Of a stretch of 64,000 nt of DNA, positions 58,439 to 64,000 are shown one piece after another. The notes under the pieces are model-generated. The model was not told the DNA's origin. It saw only the letters and a program-made list of their open reading frames with translations, and did not search any database. The first letter of the stretch is position 1. Each line of letters opens with the position of its first letter. The DNA is taken from the NCBI GenBank assembly GCA_019638385.1, contig JAHBTW010000001.1:124001-188000 (forward strand), in the 5' to 3' direction. This DNA is from Saprospiraceae bacterium (lineage in GTDB: Bacteria; Bacteroidota; Bacteroidia; Chitinophagales; Saprospiraceae). Both the position numbers and the translations under genes were made by a program.

Positions 58439-58536
58439 TGGTCATGTTCATGTCAGAAATCGGCTGCAAGTTATGGCAAAAAATTAAATATCGCCACTGC
58501 TCCCAAGCATTTTGTTAGAAAACTGTAACAAATAAT

Positions 58537-61500
58537 TTACGCATCCTTGCCGTGACAGTGTTTGAACTTCTTGCCGCTTCCACAAGGGCATGCATCATTG
58601 CGTCCAACTTTCTTCTCCGTGCGCTTTACGGTTTCCGGTTTGGAGCGGCCTTGCGACACGCCTTCAGCGGCTGAGCGGGCTGCTTCGGCTTCGGCGCTGC
58701 GGTGGGTGCGCATACGGCTCAGGTCGCTGCGGCGTTCGCGGGCCGGCGCCACCTGGCGGTTTTCCGGCAGCAACAGGCCGCCTTTGGTCAGGTATGCCGA
58801 TACCTGTTCATTGATCTCGGTGATCAATTCTTCGAACTGGTTGTAGGCCTCCATTTTGTAAATAACCAATGGGTCTTTCTGCTCAAAAGAAGCGGCCTGT
58901 ACAGCTTCTTTGAGATCGTCCATGTTGCGGAGGTGTTCTTTCCATTTGTCGTCAATGATGGCTAAGTTGACGCTCTGCTCAATATCGGTGAGGATGGATT
59001 TGCCCTTGCTGTTTACGGCTTTTTCGATGTCGCTGCGCACAGGCAAAGGCTGTACGCCGCCATCGGTAAACAGATACTGTATCCCTTTGTATTGATGGCT
59101 CTGATTGGCGTGTATGTCGCGTATTTGCGGCATGAGGAAGTTGGCAATTTGCTCGCCTTTGCGATGGTAGAAGTCGTAAAATTGCGCTTCCAATCGCTCC
59201 GCCACATCGGTTGCAGGGGCCTGCTTAAAATCAACGGCATCCATTTGGGGGTCAATGCCCAGAATGTTGAGGGCATCGCGGCGGAACGCTTCAAAGTCGC
59301 CGGTAGCCTTATGGGCGCCTACCACGTTTTCTACGTTGAAGCTGAACATGTTGCTCACGTCCACGGCGAGGCGATCGCCGTACAGGGCGTTTTTGCGTTT
59401 TTTGTAAATGGCTTCGCGCTGAATGTTCATCACATCGTCGTACTCCAGCAATCGCTTGCGGATGCCGAAGTTGTTTTCCTCTACTTTCTTCTGCGCGCGC
59501 TCTATGGATTTGGTCACCATGCCGTGCTGGATGGAATCTCCTTCCTGGTGGCCGAGCCGGTCCATGAGGCCGGCGATGCGCTCCGATTGGAAAAGCCGCA
59601 TAAGGTTATCTTCCAACGATACATAAAACTGCGAGGTACCGGGGTCGCCCTGACGGCCTGCACGACCGCGGAGCTGGCGGTCCACCCGTCGAGATTCGTG
59701 GCGTTCGGTACCGACAATGGCCAGGCCGCCTACTACTTTTGCATCCGGTTTGAGGGGGAAAGCTGCGGCAAGCGGATGGTCTAAATCCATTTCAGTTACC
59801 TTGCCGGTGCCGCGTTGGGTGAGGGTATAGCGGTAGCCGCCTTTAGCCGATTTGTCTTCGCGGGCCTGCACGTCAAACATGGTTTCCGGGGCGAGTTTGA
59901 TGTCGGTACCGCGGCCTGCCATGTTAGTGGCGATGGTCACGTTGCCGTTGCCGTTGGCGTCCTGGCGGCCGGCTTTGGCTACGATTTCGGCCTCGCGCTG
60001 GTGTTGTTTGGCATTGAGTACGTTGTGCTCAATATTGCGCAGGCTGAGCATGCGGCTGAGCTTTTCTGATACGTCCACCGAAGTGGTACCCACGAGTATC
60101 GGTCGTCCGGCTTTGCTCAACAGCGAAATTTCATCAATTACGGCGTTGAATTTCTCGCGTCCGGTTTTGAATACCAAATCTTCTCGGTCTTCACGGGTGA
60201 TGGGCCGGTTGGTGGGAATGACCACCACATCGAGTTTGTAGATGTCCCACAATTCGCCGGCTTCTGTCTCGGCGGTACCGGTCATACCGGCCAGTTTGTG
60301 GTACATGCGAAAATAGTTTTGCAGCGTGATGGTGGCGTAGGTTTGAGTGATTTCGCCCACTTTCACGTTTTCTTTGGCTTCCAGCGCCTGGTGCAATCCA
60401 TCGGAATAGCGGCGACCCTCCATCATACGGCCGGTTTGCTCATCCACGATTTTCACCTGACCTTCCATCACCACATACTCTTCGTCGCGCTCAAAAAGGG
60501 TATAGGCTTTGAGCAACTGGTTCATGGCGTGCAAGCGCTTCGACTTCACGGCGAAGTCCTGTGCCAGTTTGTTTTTGGCTTCCGCTTTTTCGGTTTTGTC
60601 CAACGCCTCATCCGCGTCAATTTCGATGATGGTGGAGGCCACATCGGGCATGATGAAGAAGTTGGCGTCTTCCTGGCCTTTGGCTAAGTATTCGGCGCCG
60701 CGCTCGGTGAGTTCTACGCCCCGATTTTTTTCGTCAATGGTGAAGAGCAGCGGTTCGTCGGCAATGTGCATGTTTTTGCTCTGCTCCTGCATGTAGAAGT
60801 TTTCGGCCTTTTGGAGCATCACTTTATTACCTTCTTCGCTGAGGAACTTGATGAGCGGCCGGTACTTGGGCAGGGCGCGGTAAGCGCGCAGCAAGGCCAG
60901 CCCGGCTTCGCCTTCCTGATGCCCGGTTTTTCCTTTGTCGGCCAGGGTGCGGGCTTCCGCCAAAAACTGAGTAGCGAGGCGGCGTTGCGCTTCGAGGAGG
61001 CGCTCCACAAAGGGTTTGAGCACGATATATTCTTCGTCGTCGGCGCCCTGTGCTATCGGACCGGATATGATGAGCGGGGTACGCGCATCGTCAATAAGCA
61101 CAGAGTCCACTTCGTCCACCATCGCATAGTGGTGTTTGCGTTGCACCATTTCTTCGGGCGTGAACACCATGTTGTCGCGCAGGTAGTCGAAGCCGAATTC
61201 GTTATTGGTGCCGTAGGTGATGTCGCACTGATAGGCTTTGTGGCGTTCGGGGGAGTGAGGCCGGTATTTGTCAATACAATCAATGGTGAGGAAAAGAAAT
61301 TCAAAGATGGGGCCGATCCACTCGGAGTCGCGGCGGGCCAGGTAGTCGTTTACGGTCACGACGTGTACGCCGCGCCCGGAGAGGCCGTTGAGGTAAGCGG
61401 GCAGTGTGGCCACGAGGGTTTTGCCTTCGCCGGTGGCCATTTCCGCAATTTTGCCGTCGTGGAGCACCATACCACCGATGAGCTGTACATCGTAGTGTAC

Positions 61501-62016
61501 CATGTTCCACACGATTTCTGCGCCGGCTGCCAGCCACTTGTTTTTCCACACGGCTTTGTCGCCGGAGACGGTCACATAAGATTTTGCGGCGGCGAGGTTG
61601 CTGTCGTGTTCGGTAGTTGTTACGGTAAGGGTTTCGTTTTCGGTGAAGCGGCGGGCCGTTTCTTTCACCACGGCAAAGGCTTCGGGGAGGAGTTCGCGGA
61701 GCACTTCTTCGAGGGCTTTGTTGCGATCCTCTTCCATTTTGTCCAACTCTTCGAAGAGATCTTCCTTTACATGCACATCCTCTTCATCGAGGGCCTGTTG
61801 GCGAATGCGCTGCATTTCCTCGTCTATTTCGGAGAGGTATTCGGCGATGCGGCTGCGGAACTCCAGGGTTTTATTCCGGAGTTCGTCGTTGCTCAGCGAT
61901 TGTAATTCATCGTACACCTCGTGGATGCGCTCCACCACCGGGCCGTAGGCTTGTACATCGCGGTCGTGTTTGGTGCCGAATACTTTTTTGATAGTTTTAC
62001 CGATAAAACCGAACAT
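58537..62016 (-). CDS. secA: Preprotein translocase ATPase SecA
   Basis: A 1159-residue motor that drives proteins through SecYEG. Motifs in order: Walker A MATGEGKT (193-200), GRGVHVVTVNDYLARRD, the DEAD-like VDEVDSVLIDDARTPLI, the preprotein cross-linking segment, motif V/VI AGRGTDIKL and QLRGRAGRQGDPG, and a C-terminal zinc module CPCGSGKKFKHCHG. It is about 250 residues longer than E. coli SecA, mostly in the nucleotide-binding and scaffold regions, as in other Bacteroidota. It is divergent from the lipoprotein gene across a compact promoter pair. Secretion of the surface proteins in this window, which carry Sec signals before type IX export, would depend on it. Confidence 0.97.
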   Translation of the reverse strand: MFGFIGKTIKKVFGTKHDRDVQAYGPVVERIHEVYDELQSLSNDELRNKTLEFRSRIAEYLSEIDEEMQRIRQQALDEEDVHVKEDLFEELDKMEEDRNKALEEVLRELLPEAFAVVKETARRFTENETLTVTTTEHDSNLAAAKSYVTVSGDKAVWKNKWLAAGAEIVWNMVHYDVQLIGGMVLHDGKIAEMATGEGKTLVATLPAYLNGLSGRGVHVVTVNDYLARRDSEWIGPIFEFLFLTIDCIDKYRPHSPERHKAYQCDITYGTNNEFGFDYLRDNMVFTPEEMVQRKHHYAMVDEVDSVLIDDARTPLIISGPIAQGADDEEYIVLKPFVERLLEAQRRLATQFLAEARTLADKGKTGHQEGEAGLALLRAYRALPKYRPLIKFLSEEGNKVMLQKAENFYMQEQSKNMHIADEPLLFTIDEKNRGVELTERGAEYLAKGQEDANFFIMPDVASTIIEIDADEALDKTEKAEAKNKLAQDFAVKSKRLHAMNQLLKAYTLFERDEEYVVMEGQVKIVDEQTGRMMEGRRYSDGLHQALEAKENVKVGEITQTYATITLQNYFRMYHKLAGMTGTAETEAGELWDIYKLDVVVIPTNRPITREDREDLVFKTGREKFNAVIDEISLLSKAGRPILVGTTSVDVSEKLSRMLSLRNIEHNVLNAKQHQREAEIVAKAGRQDANGNGNVTIATNMAGRGTDIKLAPETMFDVQAREDKSAKGGYRYTLTQRGTGKVTEMDLDHPLAAAFPLKPDAKVVGGLAIVGTERHESRRVDRQLRGRAGRQGDPGTSQFYVSLEDNLMRLFQSERIAGLMDRLGHQEGDSIQHGMVTKSIERAQKKVEENNFGIRKRLLEYDDVMNIQREAIYKKRKNALYGDRLAVDVSNMFSFNVENVVGAHKATGDFEAFRRDALNILGIDPQMDAVDFKQAPATDVAERLEAQFYDFYHRKGEQIANFLMPQIRDIHANQSHQYKGIQYLFTDGGVQPLPVRSDIEKAVNSKGKSILTDIEQSVNLAIIDDKWKEHLRNMDDLKEAVQAASFEQKDPLVIYKMEAYNQFEELITEINEQVSAYLTKGGLLLPENRQVAPARERRSDLSRMRTHRSAEAEAARSAAEGVSQGRSKPETVKRTEKKVGRNDACPCGSGKKFKHCHGKDA

Positions 62017-62052
62017 ATATCTTGTTTTGAGAGATGTGCCTTAAAAAGGCGG

Positions 62053-62060
62053 CAAAGATA
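62053..62060 (-). promoter_or_regulatory. Bacteroidota -7 box (TATCTTTG) of secA
   Basis: On the minus strand TATCTTTGCC, an exact TAnnTTTG match 37 bases before the secA start. It lies one base from the opposing -7 box at 62062-62069. Confidence 0.55.
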
Positions 62061-62061
62061 A

Positions 62062-62069
62062 TATTTTTG
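62062..62069 (+). promoter_or_regulatory. Bacteroidota -7 box (TATTTTTG) of the lipoprotein gene
   Basis: TATTTTTG followed by CGCC, 55 bases before ATG 62124. Together with the minus-strand box it makes CAAAGATAATATTTTTG, a back-to-back promoter pair. Confidence 0.5.
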
Positions 62070-62123
62070 CGCCGTGACAGGAACGTGTTTGCCGAGTTAC
62101 ACATTTTGTACCAAATCAGGAAT

Positions 62124-62843
62124 ATGACAAAACGTCTTGCTTTTTTGCTCTGCTGCTGCGCGGTTTTCTTCTTCGCCTGCCGCAATGGCGCACCGAACGA
62201 CCTGCGCGCCTATTATTTTCCCCTCAAAAGTCTTCAGGAGGGCATGGTGTATGAATACCGCGCCAAAGGAGAACTCACGCCGGTGTATTGGTATTACCGC
62301 TCGGTTTTCGGGCCGGAAGGCCGCTTTCTCACGGCCACTTATTATGAACAGGAATTGGAACCGCTGCAATTTGTGCGCGAAAAGCTCGTGTCGAACGGCA
62401 TGTTGCTCAAAGATCTTCGGATCTATTCCGCCGATTCCTCCGGCGTCGCCCGCCAAACGCCGGTGCAAATTGAACACGGCAATATCTTTCCGTTTAAAGT
62501 AACCGATTCCCTCGGCGTGTATTTGTATAAAGTACACTGGACGGAACCCTCCGGCGAGGAAGTGACCGTGACGCGCAATCGCCGATTTGCCGGCGACACT
62601 ACCTTCGTTTTTCAAGGCAAAAACTATCCCGGTATTCTGTTTTCGACACTCGAAGCTGTGGCGCTCGACCACCCGACGCAGGGTTTTTTCGAACAACAAC
62701 TCCAGGGCCGCGAAGGCTATGCCAAAGGGATAGGCATGGTGTTTTTTGAAAAAGGCCCCATAGGCACGTTGCCGATAGCCTATTATTTACACGACCGGTA
62801 TGCGATGGAGCGATTGGAGGAGCAGGCGCGGAAGGAGCGGTAA
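62124..62843 (+). CDS. Lipoprotein of unknown function
   Basis: A 239-residue lipoprotein: the signal peptide ends FFFACRNG (Cys at 19), and the mature protein starts with NDLRAYYFPLKSLQEGMVYEYRA. The rest is beta-strand rich (PVYWYYRSVFG, FVFQGKNYPGILFSTLEAVAL, a GMVFFEKGPIGTLPIAYYLHDRY tail) without a domain I can name. ATG 62124 is used since it opens the signal peptide and lies downstream of the -7 box; the frame is open upstream to 62034. Divergent from secA. Function unknown. Confidence 0.75.
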   Translation: MTKRLAFLLCCCAVFFFACRNGAPNDLRAYYFPLKSLQEGMVYEYRAKGELTPVYWYYRSVFGPEGRFLTATYYEQELEPLQFVREKLVSNGMLLKDLRIYSADSSGVARQTPVQIEHGNIFPFKVTDSLGVYLYKVHWTEPSGEEVTVTRNRRFAGDTTFVFQGKNYPGILFSTLEAVALDHPTQGFFEQQLQGREGYAKGIGMVFFEKGPIGTLPIAYYLHDRYAMERLEEQARKER

Positions 62844-63065
62844 CTTCGGGAGCTATATTTTTTTACTGCTTATTTCTGGGTCGTAATCAGAAATATTTAA
62901 AAACCTTCCTCAATGCCTACGAGCAGGTAGAAACCGCCGTCGTTACCCCGGAGAATTATCTCGAATTCGTTGCTCCCGGTTACAAAGGATAAAAGTTCTC
63001 CCGCGAATCCATATTTTGCGCCCTCAAATCAAAAGCCTGCTGCAAGGCGGGATTGCTGCCAAAGT
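62844..63065. other. Spacer between the lipoprotein and the TonB-receptor genes
   Basis: A 222-base spacer. It contains an 8-bp hairpin (TATTTCTG...CAGAAATA, about 62872-62896) and a 35-codon open stretch ending at about 62991 that has no start codon. A TATTTTG string (63012-63018) is one base short of the -7 consensus. Confidence 0.4.
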
Positions 63066-64000
63066 ATGATGAAGAACAGCCTGATAGCCGCTCTGTTGAT
63101 GCTCCTCGCCGGTATGCTGCACGCACAGCAAGGCGGCAAAGCCTATATTTCCGGGTTTGTGAGCGACGCCGTTTCCGAAGCGCCGGTGGACTTGGTCACC
63201 ATATATATAAAAGGTACCAACACCGCTACCGAAACCGCCGCCAACGGCCGATACCGGCTCGAAGTGCCTGTAAATCAGGATGCCGTGATCCTCTTTTCGC
63301 GTATCGGCTACAAAGAGGCCGAGTACCGGCTCACCCCTCTGCCGCCCAACACCAACCGGCAGGTGGATGTGTCGCTCGCTCCGGTGGACACCGGCGTGGA
63401 AGTCATCGTGCGCGAAAGCCGCATTCAGGAATCGGGCATGATTCGCGAAGACGTATCGCAACTCAGACTCCTGCCCAGCACCACCGGCAACTTAGAGAGC
63501 GTGTTGCCCCACATCGCGCTCGGCACGAGCAGCGGCTCCGGCGGCGAACTCACCTCTCAATACAACGTGCGCGGCGGCAACTACGACGAGAACCTCGTGT
63601 ATGTCAACGACTTCGAGATATACCGCCCACAGCTCATTCGCGCCGGGCAACAGGAAGGGCTTACCTTTCCCAACTTGGACCTCATCAACTCCCTGTCGTT
63701 TTCCTCCGGCGGCTTTGAAGCGCGCTACGGCGACAAAATGTCCTCCGTGCTCGATGTCAAGTACAAGCGCCCCGAAGAACTGCGCGGTTCCATCAGCGCC
63801 GGGTTTCTCGGCGGTTCGGCGCACATAGAGGGCAGTTTCAAACCCGGCCGCAGCGACTACAAGCGCCTGCGCTACCTGCTCGGCGCACGGTACAAAACCA
63901 CCCGCTACCTCCTCGGCACCTTAGACGTGAAAGGCGAGTATGTGCCCAACTTCTCAGATATACAGGCATACATTACTTACGATATCAGCCGCGACTGGCA
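63066..64000 (+). CDS. TonB-dependent receptor with carboxypeptidase-like regulatory domain (partial)
   Basis: A gene running off the right edge; 311 residues are visible. It has a signal peptide (about 1-20, ending GMLHAQ), then a carboxypeptidase-D-regulatory-like domain (about 24-105: ISGFVSDAVSEAPVDLVTIYIKGTN, YRLEVPVNQDAVILFSRIGY) and a TonB plug (about 118-240: LLPSTTGNLESVLPHI, YNVRGGNYDENLVYVNDFEIYRP, FSSGGFEARYGDKMSSVLDVKYKRP) before the first barrel strands. Such receptors import ligands across the outer membrane; the substrate cannot be read here. The start is one of two adjacent ATGs. Confidence 0.9.
   Translation, partial: MMKNSLIAALLMLLAGMLHAQQGGKAYISGFVSDAVSEAPVDLVTIYIKGTNTATETAANGRYRLEVPVNQDAVILFSRIGYKEAEYRLTPLPPNTNRQVDVSLAPVDTGVEVIVRESRIQESGMIREDVSQLRLLPSTTGNLESVLPHIALGTSSGSGGELTSQYNVRGGNYDENLVYVNDFEIYRPQLIRAGQQEGLTFPNLDLINSLSFSSGGFEARYGDKMSSVLDVKYKRPEELRGSISAGFLGGSAHIEGSFKPGRSDYKRLRYLLGARYKTTRYLLGTLDVKGEYVPNFSDIQAYITYDISRDW

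Noticed and set aside
60766..61905. 379-codon plus-strand open frame opposite secA
   Set aside because: SecA motifs run without interruption on the minus strand here; the plus frame is rich in Phe, Val and His, as expected from an antisense shadow.
62890..62991. Thirty-five-codon coding-like stretch before the TonB receptor
   Set aside because: No start codon, too short, and no recognisable family; chance cannot be excluded, so it is only mentioned under the spacer.

Overview
The window looks like chromosomal DNA of an aerobic, gliding-type Bacteroidota, most likely from the Saprospiria/Chitinophagia side of the phylum (inference). The sequence evidence is: two giant secreted proteins built from SprB-type repeats and ending in a type-B type IX secretion sorting domain; an alternative complex III operon joined to an aa3-type oxidase; a TonB-dependent receptor with a carboxypeptidase-like N-terminal domain; a GldE/CorC-like protein; and promoters of the Bacteroidota type (TAnnTTTG), usually without a clear Shine-Dalgarno. 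Base composition is GC-rich by eye, except for part of 19.1-22.9 kb. No rRNA, tRNA, CRISPR array or transposase gene was recognised.

Layout. 1-3.1 kb: tail of an uptake-hydrogenase cluster (cytochrome b tail, maturation protease), a split YeeE/YedE sulfur transporter and a type II sulfide:quinone oxidoreductase, i.e. oxidation of H2 and sulfide. 3.1-4.7 kb (minus): pssA-purS-rsmI. 4.8-9.7 kb: a T9SS surface protein, LptC and a GldE-like CBS protein. 9.7-14.0 kb (minus): an active and an inactive M16 protease, a one-domain asparaginase and a small membrane protein, with a 60-bp near-perfect palindrome. 14.3-19.0 kb: a 1553-residue cohesin/SprB protein. 19.1-22.9 kb: a two-gene cassette of a PHP-plus-ABC ATPase (TrlF/Ppl-like) and an AlbA_2/Schlafen-type ATP-binding protein, the best candidate for an accessory, possibly anti-phage, system. 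22.9-24.5 kb (minus): three genes that look like oxidase-assembly factors. 24.6-25.6 kb: thyA.

25.7-41.3 kb is one long respiratory operon: six alternative complex III genes (actA-F), then cytochrome oxidase subunits II (fused to an OmpA-type peptidoglycan-binding domain), I, heme O synthase, two subunit III proteins and subunit IV. A textbook TTTG-N20-TATATTTG promoter and a palindromic operator precede it. Electrons from sulfide, and from H2 through the cytochrome b subunit, could enter as quinol, pass through complex III and reach this oxidase.

41.6-64 kb is mostly housekeeping and envelope genes: alaS, an alpha/beta hydrolase, two tandem CotH-family secreted proteins, a START-domain protein, lysoplasmalogenase, an S10 carboxypeptidase, MarC, a second RsmI-like methyltransferase, a DUF4382 lipoprotein, a SPOR-rodA-tgt operon (the Tgt has all three zinc cysteines replaced by serine), deoC, secA, a lipoprotein and the start of a TonB-dependent receptor. 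Several spacers carry related low-complexity repeats or perfect palindromes that look like dispersed genomic repeats.
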